DNA from: Nitrobacter sp051535215
Lineage (GTDB): Bacteria > Pseudomonadota > Alphaproteobacteria > Rhizobiales > Xanthobacteraceae
Direction: 5' to 3'
DNA length: 64,000 bases
NCBI RefSeq assembly: GCF_051535215.1
Contig: NZ_JBPPLY010000001.1
Location: forward strand, 434,001 to 498,000
Under the pieces are notes generated by a model. That model saw only the letters and a program-made list of their open reading frames with translations, was not told where the DNA came from and ran no database searches. The translations under genes were made by a program, and so were the position numbers. This document shows positions 26,057 through 35,164 of the stretch, in pieces. Within the stretch, counting starts at the first letter, position 1. Each line of letters begins with the position of its first letter.

Positions 26057-28564
26057 ATGGGTATTTCATCGGTAGGTGACGCGGGTAGTACGAACGGCGA
26101 CGTGGCGGGACAGTCGTCGGTCGTGGGTTGGAGCAAGGCGATGATCGGCATCGCCGCGGTGATGCTGATTCCCGACTCCGCAGACGCTCAACCGGCGACC
26201 AGCGCCGATGATCTTCCGCAGGTTCGCGTCACCGCGCCGAAGCGGCAGGCCAAGAAAAGAACCGCGCATCGTGCGCCGGTACGGGCTGCGCCGGCGCCGG
26301 TCGTCGCGCCTACGCCAAGCAACGTTCAGATCAACCCCATCGTCGGCGACGGACACGGCGTCACCGGCTATCAGGCTCCCGCGCAGGCCGGCATTTCACG
26401 CATCGGCACGCCGCTGCGCGACACCCCGCAGACCGTCAACGTGGTGACGCAGCAGGTCATTCGGGATCAGAATCTCACCAGCATGGAGGAAGCCCTGCGG
26501 ACGGTGCCGGGCATCACGTTCAGCGCCGGCGAAGGCGGGCAGCAGGGCGACAGCCCGTTCATCCGCGGCTTCACTGCGCGCGGCGACATGTACCGCGACG
26601 GCTTACGAGATCCGGGCTGGTACAATCGCGATCTGTTCAGCGATGATCGCGTTGAAGTTCTCAAGGGACCGTCCTCGTTCGCGTTCGGCCGCGGCTCGAC
26701 CGGCGGTGCGATCAATACGGTTTCCAAGCTTCCGACCGGCGCAACATTCTTCGACGGAGCGATCAGTGGCACGAGCGCTGCAGGTTATCGCGGCACCATT
26801 GATGCCAGCGGCAAGCAGGGCAACATCGCCGGACGTATCGCCGCGCTCTATCAGGACGTTCCCACGCCGGACCGCGACAGTGTTTTCACGCGACGTTGGG
26901 GTGTCGCGCCATCGGTCGCTTTCGATGTGACCGACCGCGACAAAATCACGCTGAGCCATATTTATCAGGGCGAGGAAAGCGTTCCCGACTACGGCCATCC
27001 GTGGTTGCCGGCGCCGCAGGTGAACACAGCCGGCACGGGAGTCACCGCAGGCTATTATGGCGATGGTCGCGCCGTCACGCCGATCCCGGTGCCGCGTAAC
27101 ACCTTCTACGGCAATACGATCGGGCCATATCGCGATCTCGTGGAGACCACCACCAACATCACGACACTCAAGTTTGACCACGACTTCGACAACGGTTTCA
27201 AGCTGACCAACGCCACCCGGTATGTCGATAACCAGCGCTACGCCGCGCCGACGCCGCCGCGCGGCCTTGGCAGCAGCGCGAATACCGCCTTCACGAATAC
27301 GGCGGCAAGCCCACTTTCTCCGGCGTTCTATAATTATCCCGTCGATCAGATGACCCTGTCGCAGGAGCACTGGAATACGCAGACCAACGACACGCTGCTG
27401 ATCAACCAGACCGATCTGGTCGGAAAATTCGATACCTGGGGGCTGACCCACACCCTTGCCACTGGCATCGAGGCCAGTCATCAGACTCGCTACCAGCGTG
27501 GCCGCACCAATTTCTGGTGCGTATCGACCCCGGGCGTCTATTGCCGGACCAGCGTGATCGACCCGGTGTCACAGCCAATCTATCAGAGTCCGTTCGGTAA
27601 CGTGAATCGCACCAATCTCGATACGATCGCGGTCTATGCGTCCGATCAGATCAAGATCAACCGGTATTTCGAGCTGCTTGGTGCGGTCCGCTACGACGAT
27701 GTCACCGCGTCCTATCGGGATCCGCTGAACGCGACCCCCGCCAACCGAGCGCTGGATTCTCATGACCGGCAGACGAGCTGGCGTGTCGGCGGCGTTTTCC
27801 ATCCGACCGAGCAATCCAGCGTCTATGTGGCGCATGGCACGTCGTTCAATCCGTCGGCGGAATTTGGAACGCTGACGTCGGGCACCGTGTCGCTTGCGCC
27901 CGAAACCAGCACCACAACGGAAGTCGGCACCAAGATTGATTTCCTGCAGGGGCGGCTGAGCTATACGGCGGCGCTGTTCCACATCCTCAAGGAGAACGCG
28001 CGCATCGCCAATGCTGGTCCGGACGCGGCGACCCTGCCGACAATCCTTGCGGGCGAGCAGCGGGTACAAGGCTTCGAAACCGGCTTGGCAGGAAAACTGA
28101 CCGACCTTTGGCAGATCTTCGCTGGCTACACCTACCAGGATTCCAAGATCGTCAACGTTCCCGCGACGGCTTCGGCAGCGGATCGCTATTCGGTCGGCAA
28201 GCAGTTGCCTAACACGCCGGAACAGGCTTTCAGCCTGTGGACCACGTATGATTTCACGCCGCAACTGACGGTTGGCGGAGGCGCCACCTATCAATCGAAG
28301 GCCTTTGCCAACACGGCCAACACGATCTACGTGCCCTCGTACTGGAAGTTCGACCTGATGGCGAACTACAAGGTCACACGGGAATCGAGCTTGCAACTCA
28401 ACATCTACAATCTCACGGATGAGCACTACTACGCACAATACTACGGCGGCCATGCGGTTCCGGCGGCCGGCCGTTCCGCGATCCTGACCTATCGGTATCG
28501 CTTCGAGCCGCCGCCGCCGGTTGCCGATTATCCGGTAAAGGCTGCGCGTTACGTGAGCAAGTAG
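26057..28564 (+). CDS. TonB-dependent siderophore receptor
   Basis: 835 residues from the ATG at 26057. A long N-terminal leader ends ..SADAQ. A TonB-box-like region LPQVRVTAP precedes a basic/proline linker. The plug domain shows IGTPLRDTPQTVNVVTQQVIRDQ, EEALRTVPGITFSAGEGG, FIRGF and VEVLKGPSSFAFGRGSTGGAINTVSK, typical of catecholate/Fiu-type siderophore receptors. The rest is a 22-strand-type barrel with FDLMANYKV and ILTYRYRFE, plus a short tail after the usual terminal strand. The ligand cannot be specified. Divergence from exbB and the following PiuC gene support iron uptake. Confidence 0.93.
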   Translation: MGISSVGDAGSTNGDVAGQSSVVGWSKAMIGIAAVMLIPDSADAQPATSADDLPQVRVTAPKRQAKKRTAHRAPVRAAPAPVVAPTPSNVQINPIVGDGHGVTGYQAPAQAGISRIGTPLRDTPQTVNVVTQQVIRDQNLTSMEEALRTVPGITFSAGEGGQQGDSPFIRGFTARGDMYRDGLRDPGWYNRDLFSDDRVEVLKGPSSFAFGRGSTGGAINTVSKLPTGATFFDGAISGTSAAGYRGTIDASGKQGNIAGRIAALYQDVPTPDRDSVFTRRWGVAPSVAFDVTDRDKITLSHIYQGEESVPDYGHPWLPAPQVNTAGTGVTAGYYGDGRAVTPIPVPRNTFYGNTIGPYRDLVETTTNITTLKFDHDFDNGFKLTNATRYVDNQRYAAPTPPRGLGSSANTAFTNTAASPLSPAFYNYPVDQMTLSQEHWNTQTNDTLLINQTDLVGKFDTWGLTHTLATGIEASHQTRYQRGRTNFWCVSTPGVYCRTSVIDPVSQPIYQSPFGNVNRTNLDTIAVYASDQIKINRYFELLGAVRYDDVTASYRDPLNATPANRALDSHDRQTSWRVGGVFHPTEQSSVYVAHGTSFNPSAEFGTLTSGTVSLAPETSTTTEVGTKIDFLQGRLSYTAALFHILKENARIANAGPDAATLPTILAGEQRVQGFETGLAGKLTDLWQIFAGYTYQDSKIVNVPATASAADRYSVGKQLPNTPEQAFSLWTTYDFTPQLTVGGGATYQSKAFANTANTIYVPSYWKFDLMANYKVTRESSLQLNIYNLTDEHYYAQYYGGHAVPAAGRSAILTYRYRFEPPPPVADYPVKAARYVSK

Positions 28565-28600
28565 CCGGCGGCAATGTTGGCCGCAAGGTGAGCTATCAGG

Positions 28601-28628
28601 GCCGGCGTCGCGAGGCGCCGGCTTTTTT
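28601..28628 (+). terminator. Terminator/attenuator behind the siderophore receptor
   Basis: GCCGGCG / CGCCGGC stem with an 8-base loop and a T6 run. Because the piuC ribosome-binding site begins only three bases after the T run, read-through would give reduced expression of the oxygenase relative to the receptor. Confidence 0.75.
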
Positions 28629-28644
28629 CTGAAGGAATGTCACG

Positions 28645-29331
28645 GTGCTGGTTCGAATCCCGAATGTCCTCTCTCCCGAGCAGGTGAAACACTGCCGCGA
28701 GGTGCTGGAACGGGCCGCCTGGGCGGATGGGCGCATCACAGCCGGGCATCAATCGGCCCAGGTGAAACGCAACCTGCAACTGCCCGAGGGTACGCCGGAA
28801 GCCCGCGAACTCGGCGACATGGTGCTGTCGGCGCTCAACCGGAATCCGCTGTTCATGTCGGCGGTCTTGCCGAAGACGATCTTTCCGCCGCTGTTCAATC
28901 GCTACGACGCCGATGGGGAGATGAATTTCGGCTCCCACGTCGACAACGCGATTCGCACGATCCCTAGAACCGGAAGACGCGTGCGGACCGACGTGTCCTC
29001 GACACTGTTCCTGTCGTCGCCGGAAGAATACGATGGCGGCGAACTGGTGATTGAAGATACCTATGGCTCGCATTCGGTGAAGCTACCGGCCGGCGACATG
29101 ATCGTGTATCCCGGCACCAGCGTTCACCTTGTCACCAAGGTGACTCGCGGTACGCGCCTCGCGTCATTTTTCTGGACCGAGAGCATGATCGCCGAGGTGA
29201 CGAAGCGCGCGATGATGTTCGACCTGGATATGTCGATCATTCGCCTCAACGCCGACCATCCCGAGCACCCGTCTTTGGTGTCGCTGACCTCGCTGTATCA
29301 TAATCTGCTGCGGCAATGGGCGCTGACCTGA
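28645..29331 (+). CDS. piuC: PiuC-type Fe(II)/2-oxoglutarate-dependent dioxygenase (PKHD-type)
   Basis: 228 residues from a GTG with GAAGGA eight bases upstream. The iron triad is His98 and Asp100 (GSHVDNA) and His161 (SVHLVTKVTRG); Arg171 is placed to bind 2-oxoglutarate. The C-terminal HNLLRQW segment is typical of PiuC. Family members are iron-regulated and sit beside TonB-dependent siderophore receptors, as here; their substrate is still unclear. Confidence 0.92.
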   Translation: MLVRIPNVLSPEQVKHCREVLERAAWADGRITAGHQSAQVKRNLQLPEGTPEARELGDMVLSALNRNPLFMSAVLPKTIFPPLFNRYDADGEMNFGSHVDNAIRTIPRTGRRVRTDVSSTLFLSSPEEYDGGELVIEDTYGSHSVKLPAGDMIVYPGTSVHLVTKVTRGTRLASFFWTESMIAEVTKRAMMFDLDMSIIRLNADHPEHPSLVSLTSLYHNLLRQWALT

Positions 29332-29453
29332 TCGCGAAGCCTCTGAAAATGCCGACAACAAACATGAGCGACTTTTAAAAGCGCGAAGCGGTTTTGTTGA
29401 GCCATCATGCCGGGCATTCACGTCCTGAGGTGTGGATGGGTGCTGGGACCACA

Positions 29454-29520
29454 GGCGAGCGGAAGCGACGCCGTTCTTCGAACGACTATGGGCGAGCGGA
29501 AGCGACGCCATCTTTGAACG
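29454..29520. repeat. Imperfect tandem repeat
   Basis: GGCGAGCGGAAGCGACGCCGT.. at 29454 and GGCGAGCGGAAGCGACGCCAT.. at 29491 are near-identical units of about 30 bases, both ending GAACG. The surrounding 29332-29577 has no gene and resembles dispersed non-coding repeats of this family. Confidence 0.6.
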
Positions 29521-29577
29521 GTTGCGCTTGGCGTGACGGGAAGCGGTCATCCCGAAGGCGTGGGACAAGTCCGGAAA

Positions 29578-30594
29578 TCAAGCCAGCATGGCGTCGAGGG
29601 CGGGCGTGATGCGCTCGGTGATTGCATCTCCGCTGCGGAAGCGGATCATCGCCGCGAGTTCGTGCTTGACGGCGAAATCGGTTCCGGCGTCCGGCCCCAG
29701 CACCATCAGCGCCGTCGCGTAGGCATCCGCTTCCATGCAGGAGCGATGCAGGACGGTCGCGGTGACCATGCCGTTGGCGATCGGCCATCCGGTTCGCGGA
29801 TCGAGTGTGTGAGAGAAATGCTGCGCGCCGTAAGCGAAGCCGCGTTCGCAGCCGGATGTCGCGATCGCGAGGCCGTGCAAGGCGACGAGCATCGGCTCGG
29901 CCGCGACGCCGGCCGCGACTTGGGCGGGCCGATCGATCTCGACCCACCACGGGCTGCCGTCGGGCTTGACCCCGTGCCCGCGCAATTCGCCGCCGATTTC
30001 CACCAGAGCATTGTGAATGCCAAGCTCGAGCAGGGTTTCAGCCACCAGATCGACGGCAAAGCCCTTGGCGATGCCGCAGAGATTGACCGGCCCGCGATCG
30101 TCGCGACGCAGACGGCGGGTGCCGGCGTCGAACTCGAGTTGCCGCCATCCGCTAGCCCGATGGAGGCGGGCGATCTCATCCGGCGGCGGCGGCGCTGTGC
30201 GAGGTCCGCTCGGGCCGAAACCCCAGAGATCGATCAGCGCTCCCATGGTCGGGTCATACGCGCCGTCCGATTCCTGTGCGATGCGCAGCGCGCCAGCCAT
30301 CACCTCGCCGAGTTCGCGCGGCATTTCCTGCCATTGATCGAGCGACAGCCGGTTGAACCGGCTGGTGTCGGACTGGTCCTCCCACGGGCTCATCTGCGCG
30401 ATCACGCGATCGAGCGCGAGGGGAATTGTCCGGCGCAGCGTTTGCGCGCTCGCGGCCGAGCCGACGAATCGGCACGACCATGTGGTGCCCATGGTCGCGC
30501 CGCTCAGGTCCTGAATGCGCCCGCCCGCCGGAATGGCCGGCGGACTCGCCGGCATTGCCGGGATCGCCACTCGCCGGGCGCCTGACGCTCTCAT
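29578..30594 (-). CDS. apbE: FAD:protein FMN transferase (ApbE)
   Basis: 338 residues. ApbE attaches FMN from FAD to a Thr/Ser of periplasmic target proteins. Visible signatures are ATMGTTW, WGFGP, VNLCGIAKGFAVD, ALVEIGGELRGHG, the HTLDPRTG Mg/FAD motif and DAYATALMVLG. No lipobox is evident in the start used; the N-terminus may be shorter. It is last in the PepSY-DUF2271-DUF4198-apbE operon, which suggests that the DUF2271 protein (motif DGLSSPT) is its target. Confidence 0.92.
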   Translation of the reverse strand: MRASGARRVAIPAMPASPPAIPAGGRIQDLSGATMGTTWSCRFVGSAASAQTLRRTIPLALDRVIAQMSPWEDQSDTSRFNRLSLDQWQEMPRELGEVMAGALRIAQESDGAYDPTMGALIDLWGFGPSGPRTAPPPPDEIARLHRASGWRQLEFDAGTRRLRRDDRGPVNLCGIAKGFAVDLVAETLLELGIHNALVEIGGELRGHGVKPDGSPWWVEIDRPAQVAAGVAAEPMLVALHGLAIATSGCERGFAYGAQHFSHTLDPRTGWPIANGMVTATVLHRSCMEADAYATALMVLGPDAGTDFAVKHELAAMIRFRSGDAITERITPALDAMLA

Positions 30595-30602
30595 CGGCGT
30601 CG

Positions 30603-31412
30603 TTACTGCGGCAGCACTTCGACCGTGACGGCGTAGCTGCTGCGGCGCTGAGCGTTCTTGATCTTGCTCTTGTCGTCGCGCACCGACGCGCTCATCCAGT
30701 AGAAGCCGGGCGCTGGCCAGGTGACGCTGAAGGTGCCGGTATCGTCGGCGGTGGCCTTGGTGTCATTCAGCGCGTCGCGGTAGCGGATTCCGCCCGGGAC
30801 GATCTCAACCGCGACGCCTTTGGCGGGCTGCCCGTCCAGCATCAGGCGGAACGTCGCCTTCTCGCCGGCGACAAGATTGTTCGGATGGGTGACAGGAACC
30901 ATCTCAAGCCCGACGCCTGTCGGCTTCAGCGTCGCGTCCGACGGCTTGCCCGAGGTGACGAAGGATTCGATGCGGCCGCGGCTTTCGGTAACCTTCACGT
31001 CGGTCGCATTGGCAGGAATGGCCGAGGCGAGTTCCTCGGGCTTGCCGCGCCAGCGCTTGTTCTGGCCGTCCACCTTGTAGCTGGCGAACAGGCCCTGGTT
31101 GGCCACCGTCAATTTGTAGGTGCCGGGCTGCGCCAGTTTGAAATCGAAGGAGCTGCGAAAATGGCTTTTGGCCACGTTTTCCGGCGTGATGGCCTTGCCG
31201 TCGGGCCCTTCGATCGACAGGTTGTCGAGCTGCAGCGGATTATGCTCGAAGTAGAACAGGTCGTTGGAGACGGCAGCATCCACCGTGACCCAGAGGTCCG
31301 ATCCGGACAACACCGTGGCGGAGGGCAGCAGCCAGCCGCGATGTGCCTGCGCGGGCAGAGCCAGCAGTGAAGCGGTCGCTGCGATCAGTGCGAGCTTGAG
31401 AGGATTGGTCAT
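30603..31412 (-). CDS. Periplasmic DUF4198 domain protein
   Basis: 269 residues. AAGGA seven bases upstream selects this ATG over the one six codons earlier. A signal peptide (LKLALIAATASLLALPAQA) precedes HRGWLLPSATVLSG, the usual His-containing mature start of DUF4198/NikM-like proteins, which may bind a metal. Two beta-sandwich-like parts follow, the second with YRDALNDTKATADDTGTFSVTWPAPGFYWMSA. The family is associated with metal uptake and with flavinylation operons. It lies eight bases before apbE. Confidence 0.82.
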   Translation of the reverse strand: MTNPLKLALIAATASLLALPAQAHRGWLLPSATVLSGSDLWVTVDAAVSNDLFYFEHNPLQLDNLSIEGPDGKAITPENVAKSHFRSSFDFKLAQPGTYKLTVANQGLFASYKVDGQNKRWRGKPEELASAIPANATDVKVTESRGRIESFVTSGKPSDATLKPTGVGLEMVPVTHPNNLVAGEKATFRLMLDGQPAKGVAVEIVPGGIRYRDALNDTKATADDTGTFSVTWPAPGFYWMSASVRDDKSKIKNAQRRSSYAVTVEVLPQ

Positions 31413-31475
31413 GGCGAAATCCTTATCCATGAAAGCTGAGGGGCGACAATGCGCGATGTATTCGCGGGTGATGAA

Positions 31476-31988
31476 TCAGGGGGTCAGCTTCAATGAGACC
31501 GAACCAAGCTCGCGTTCGCCCTTGGCCGCGCCGTTCGCCGGAGCTTTCGGCGGCCATTCGAACGGGATTTTCAGAAGCTCGCGGCCGCCGACTTCGCGCG
31601 CGGCCTCAATGACGAGCTGGTAGCTGCCGGGAGTGAGCCCATCGAGAGGTTTTGACGCGCTATCGAACTTGATCTGATGAGTGCCGGGCGCGCGGGTCGG
31701 GCTCGACAGGCCGTCAGCCGGCATCGTCAGCTCGCGACCGGTGCGGCGCCACCATTGCCGCAGGTCCTTGAGCCACTTCGTGCCCTCATTGTCCTTGTGC
31801 TTGACGTCGTACCATACGGCAAGATTGGCGATCTTGCCGCCATCGGCCTTTTCGACCCACATGGCGACGTAGGGCTTGTGATACTCGACGACGCTGAGCT
31901 GCGGAATATCGATGCTGATCGTGGCTTCGGAAGCCAGCGACGAACCGGCGGCAAGGGTGGTGAGTGCGGCGGAAATCAGGAGACGCAT
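31476..31988 (-). CDS. Periplasmic DUF2271 protein, probable flavinylation target
   Basis: 170 residues with a signal peptide (RLLISAALTTLAAGSSLAS). DUF2271 features include VEYHKPYVAMWVE, LAVWYDV, KWLKDLRQWWRRTGRELTMPADG and a closing GTHQIKF..PGSYQLVIEAAREVGG. The segment DGLSSPT (Asp92 to Thr98) aligns with the D-x-x-S/T-G-A-T motif modified by ApbE; two positions differ from the consensus. An adjacent apbE makes covalent FMN likely but unproven. It starts ten bases after the PepSY gene. Confidence 0.8.
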   Translation of the reverse strand: MRLLISAALTTLAAGSSLASEATISIDIPQLSVVEYHKPYVAMWVEKADGGKIANLAVWYDVKHKDNEGTKWLKDLRQWWRRTGRELTMPADGLSSPTRAPGTHQIKFDSASKPLDGLTPGSYQLVIEAAREVGGRELLKIPFEWPPKAPANGAAKGERELGSVSLKLTP

Positions 31989-31998
31989 TGTTGACCTT

Positions 31999-32661
31999 CT
32001 ATCCATGAATGAGAAGAACGGCGAGCAGCATCGGAATGATCAGGCCCATGCCGACGACGGGCCAGGTGGCCGGCCGCCGCTTGGAGTGAAGCTGCAGCAG
32101 CAAGAGGCCTGTGATACAGAAGATGGTCGCGGCGATCGCGAACACGTCTATGAACCAGCTCCACGCTTTGCCGGTATGACGGCCCTTGTGCAGATCGTTG
32201 AGATAGGCAATCCAGCCCCGCGTGGTGATCTCGTACGACACCGCGCCGCTGTCGCGCTGGATGCTCAGCCAGGCGTCGCCGCCGGGCTGCGGCAGCGCGA
32301 CATAGACCTCATCGGCCGACCATTCGGTATCGCGGCCGGCGGTATTGACGCCGACCTCGCGCTGTAACCACGCGCTGATTGCCGGTGGCAGAGGCGCCTT
32401 GGCGGCGGCAGGCTCGGATTTCAGATCGGCGATCATGGCAGATGGAAGCTGCGCTTCGTGCGTCGCAACGGCCGGCTTTCCTTCGATCCGTCCGGAATTG
32501 TTCAGTGTGATCCCAGTCAACGCGAACATCAGCATCCCGATCAGACAGAGACCCGAGCTGATCCAATGCCATTGGTAAAGCTGGTTGATAAGGAACGCGC
32601 GACGCTTCTTTCGCTTCCAGAGTTCGTCGCCGTCGATTGTCAATCTGTCCGGATTGTCCAT
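31999..32661 (-). CDS. PepSY-associated transmembrane protein
   Basis: 220 residues. The N-terminus KRKKRRAFLINQLYQWHWISSGLCLIGMLMFALTGITLNN is a typical PepSY_TM start with a His in the first helix. A periplasmic part follows, then NDLHKGRHTGKAWSWFIDVFAIAATIFCITGLLLLQLHSKRRPATWPVV and a final helix. His residues at the membrane edges could ligate heme. Such proteins pass electrons across the membrane in ferric-siderophore reduction. First gene of the four-gene redox operon. Confidence 0.85.
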   Translation of the reverse strand: MDNPDRLTIDGDELWKRKKRRAFLINQLYQWHWISSGLCLIGMLMFALTGITLNNSGRIEGKPAVATHEAQLPSAMIADLKSEPAAAKAPLPPAISAWLQREVGVNTAGRDTEWSADEVYVALPQPGGDAWLSIQRDSGAVSYEITTRGWIAYLNDLHKGRHTGKAWSWFIDVFAIAATIFCITGLLLLQLHSKRRPATWPVVGMGLIIPMLLAVLLIHG

Positions 32662-33027
32662 TCGTAATCGTCATTGTTGCCAGATCGTGCCAATCGAAGA
32701 GGTGCAAACGGTGCCTTTCAGATCAGCGTAAATTGTTTAGCGAAGCCGACATCGCTTTACTACAGGACGAAATTAGGTTCGTTCTAAACTGAACCGGGCC
32801 AGTGTTGTTGCTCTCGCCGATCAGTGTGCGTCAGCCATCTGCATTCCACATCGCCGCCTGCCCGCGTGATATGGCGCGCGCGGGGGGCGTGCCGGCTGCT
32901 GAGCCCCGGCGCGCCGGTGAATCAGGGTGTTGGAATGGGTGACGGAGCTACTGGAATGCCGCTGGCATATTTTCTATATCATCGGGCGCAGACGACTTGC
33001 GTCAAGATATTCTAAGGTGAAGCGACT
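32662..33027. other. Intergenic region between the redox operon and htpG
   Basis: No gene supported. It holds the divergent promoters for the PepSY operon (candidate iron control element at 32773-32789) and htpG (AAGGTG ribosome-binding site just before its ATG). No sigma-32 consensus was recognised. Confidence 0.45.
32773..32789. promoter_or_regulatory. Candidate Irr/ICE-like site upstream of the PepSY operon
   Basis: TTAGGTTCGTTCTAAAC: a good TTCTAAA half-site and a degenerate partner, resembling the TTTAGAA..TTCTAAA element. It lies about 110 bases before the first gene of an iron-reduction-like operon. Confidence 0.35.
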
Positions 33028-34944
33028 ATGACCTCGACGATCGACAGGGAGGGTGCGGCCGAAAGCCGCGTGTTCGAAGCGGATGTCGCCAAGCTGCTCC
33101 AGATGATGGTGCACTCGGTTTATTCCGACAAGGATGTGTTCCTGCGGGAACTGATTTCCAATGCGGCGGACGCCTGCGAGCGGCTACGCTACGAGGCTAT
33201 CAGCGATCCCGCGCTGCTCCCGGATGACACAAAGCCGCAGATTGCTCTCACGATCGACGCCGAAGCGCGGCAATTGACGATCGAGGACAACGGCATCGGC
33301 ATGAGCCACGACGAGATGGTCGATGCGCTGGGAACGATCGCCCGCTCGGGCACCAAGGCTTTCATCGAGCAGGCCAAGATCGAACAGGCCAAGACTGCCG
33401 AAGCGGGAGAGGGCGTGAATCTGATCGGCCAGTTCGGGGTCGGCTTCTATTCCGCCTTCATGGTGGCGGATCGGGTCGACGTGATCTCGCGGCGCGCGGG
33501 CGCAGGCGAGGCGTGGCGCTGGTCGTCGGACGGGAAGGGGACGTTCACGGTAACGCCGCTGGATGTGAACGAGGCGCCTGCGCGAGGCACCCGCGTGACG
33601 CTTCATCTCACGGAAGACGCCAAGGGCTATGCCGACCGGCCCAAGCTCGAACAGATCGTCAGGGATCAATCCGGCCATGTGCCTGTTCCGATCGTGCTTG
33701 TTGAGAAGCCCGGAGCTGCGCCGATCGAAATCGCCGATGGCGCGGCATTGTGGACCAAACCGCGCGGCGAGATCAGCGCTTCCGAATATGCCGATTTCTA
33801 CCGCAGCGTGGCGGGTCAATTCGACGAGCCGGCGCTGACGGTGCATTTCCGCGCCGAAGGGCGGCAGGAATTCACGGCGCTGCTGTTCATGCCGCAGACC
33901 CGGCCTTTCGATCTGTTTGAGACCGAGCGCAAGGGGCCGATCAAGCTTTACGTGAGGCGCGTCTTCATTACCGACGACGCCGACCTGCTGCCCCGCTACC
34001 TCAGGTTCGTGCGCGGCGTCGTCGACTCATCTGATCTTCCGCTCAATATTTCGCGCGAAATGATTCAGGAAAGCCCGATTCTGGCGGCGATCAAGAAGAG
34101 TATCACCGGCCGCATCCTGACCGAGTTCGAGAAGCTCGCCGAAAAAGACCCGGCCGCTTACGGAAAGATATGGGAGACCTTTGGTCTGATGTTCAAGGAG
34201 GGCATCTACGACGCTTACGACCGGCGCGATGTCATCCTCGGACTTTGCCGTTTCAAGACCACGGCGGGCTCGCTGCGAAGTCTCAAGGACTACGTTGGCG
34301 CCATGAAGGAAAATCAGACGTCGATCTATTATCTCGCCGGGCACGACGCCGCGCGTCTCGAAGCATCGCCCCATCTGGAAGGTTTCCGTGCCCGCGGCGT
34401 GGAGGTTCTGCTCTTGTCCGATCCGGTCGACAGCTTCTGGGTCACGTCCGGACCAAACTTCGAGGGCAAGCCGTTCAAGTCCGTGACGCAGGGTGCGGCG
34501 GATCTCGCGGCGATCCCGCGCGCAGACGCGAGCGCTGAGCCTTCGCAGGAGGTCAGCGCTGAAGTCGCGGAGTTCCTCTCCTTTCTCAAGACGACTCTCT
34601 CGGACCTGGTTTCCGACGTGCGACCGTCCGAGCGCCTCACCGACAGCGCCGTCTGCCTCGTTGCGGCCGAATCAGGGCCCGATCGGCAACTGGAAAAGAT
34701 TCTCGTCGGCGTCGGGCAACTCCCCGGCGCATCCAAGCCGGTTCTCGAGGTGAACCCGAGGCATTCGCTGATCGCTTCGCTGGCGGCGCTCGGGGATAGC
34801 GATCGCGCCTTCAAGGAGGACACGGCGCGGATGCTGCTTGATGACGCGCGCGTTCTCGACGGCGACCGTCCCAGTGACGCGCTTGAGTTTTCCAGGCGTC
34901 TGGCCCGCATCGTCGAGCGGGGACTGCGCGGTTCGCCGGCGTAG
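33028..34944 (+). CDS. htpG: Molecular chaperone HtpG (Hsp90)
   Basis: 638 residues. The N-terminal GHKL ATPase domain has FLRELISNAADACERLR, DNGIGM, GTIARSGTKAF and GQFGVGFYSAFMVAD; the middle domain has LYVRRVFITDD, LPRYLRFVRGVVDSSDLPLNISREMIQ; the C-terminal dimerisation domain follows. Length is normal for bacterial Hsp90. It assists folding of client proteins under stress. It is monocistronic, with a ribosome-binding site AAGGTG eight bases upstream. Confidence 0.97.
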   Translation: MTSTIDREGAAESRVFEADVAKLLQMMVHSVYSDKDVFLRELISNAADACERLRYEAISDPALLPDDTKPQIALTIDAEARQLTIEDNGIGMSHDEMVDALGTIARSGTKAFIEQAKIEQAKTAEAGEGVNLIGQFGVGFYSAFMVADRVDVISRRAGAGEAWRWSSDGKGTFTVTPLDVNEAPARGTRVTLHLTEDAKGYADRPKLEQIVRDQSGHVPVPIVLVEKPGAAPIEIADGAALWTKPRGEISASEYADFYRSVAGQFDEPALTVHFRAEGRQEFTALLFMPQTRPFDLFETERKGPIKLYVRRVFITDDADLLPRYLRFVRGVVDSSDLPLNISREMIQESPILAAIKKSITGRILTEFEKLAEKDPAAYGKIWETFGLMFKEGIYDAYDRRDVILGLCRFKTTAGSLRSLKDYVGAMKENQTSIYYLAGHDAARLEASPHLEGFRARGVEVLLLSDPVDSFWVTSGPNFEGKPFKSVTQGAADLAAIPRADASAEPSQEVSAEVAEFLSFLKTTLSDLVSDVRPSERLTDSAVCLVAAESGPDRQLEKILVGVGQLPGASKPVLEVNPRHSLIASLAALGDSDRAFKEDTARMLLDDARVLDGDRPSDALEFSRRLARIVERGLRGSPA

Positions 34945-35164
34945 CTCGTGTGGTGGTCAGAAGTTCGCTTCATTGCCCAATCGAAAGATAATGTTCCGGC
35001 AGGATCCGCATTCCCTTCTGCAAGAAGAAAACGCGCCTTGCCTTGCAACGAATGAAAAAAATTCCAGAGGGGACAATGCAATTCCGCCGGACGGGCTTCG
35101 CAGATCTCTTTCCGCAAACGATTAAGAGGTGAAGAGTCGTTCGTCGCGATTCACTGCGGGCTCG

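Noticed and set aside
26603..28453. Two long frames antisense to the siderophore receptor
   Set aside because: Shadow frames over an intact TonB-dependent receptor; no domain or ribosome-binding site.
32824..33015. 63-codon frame just upstream of htpG
   Set aside because: No ribosome-binding site and an unstructured Cys/His/Pro-containing product; likely chance in the htpG leader.
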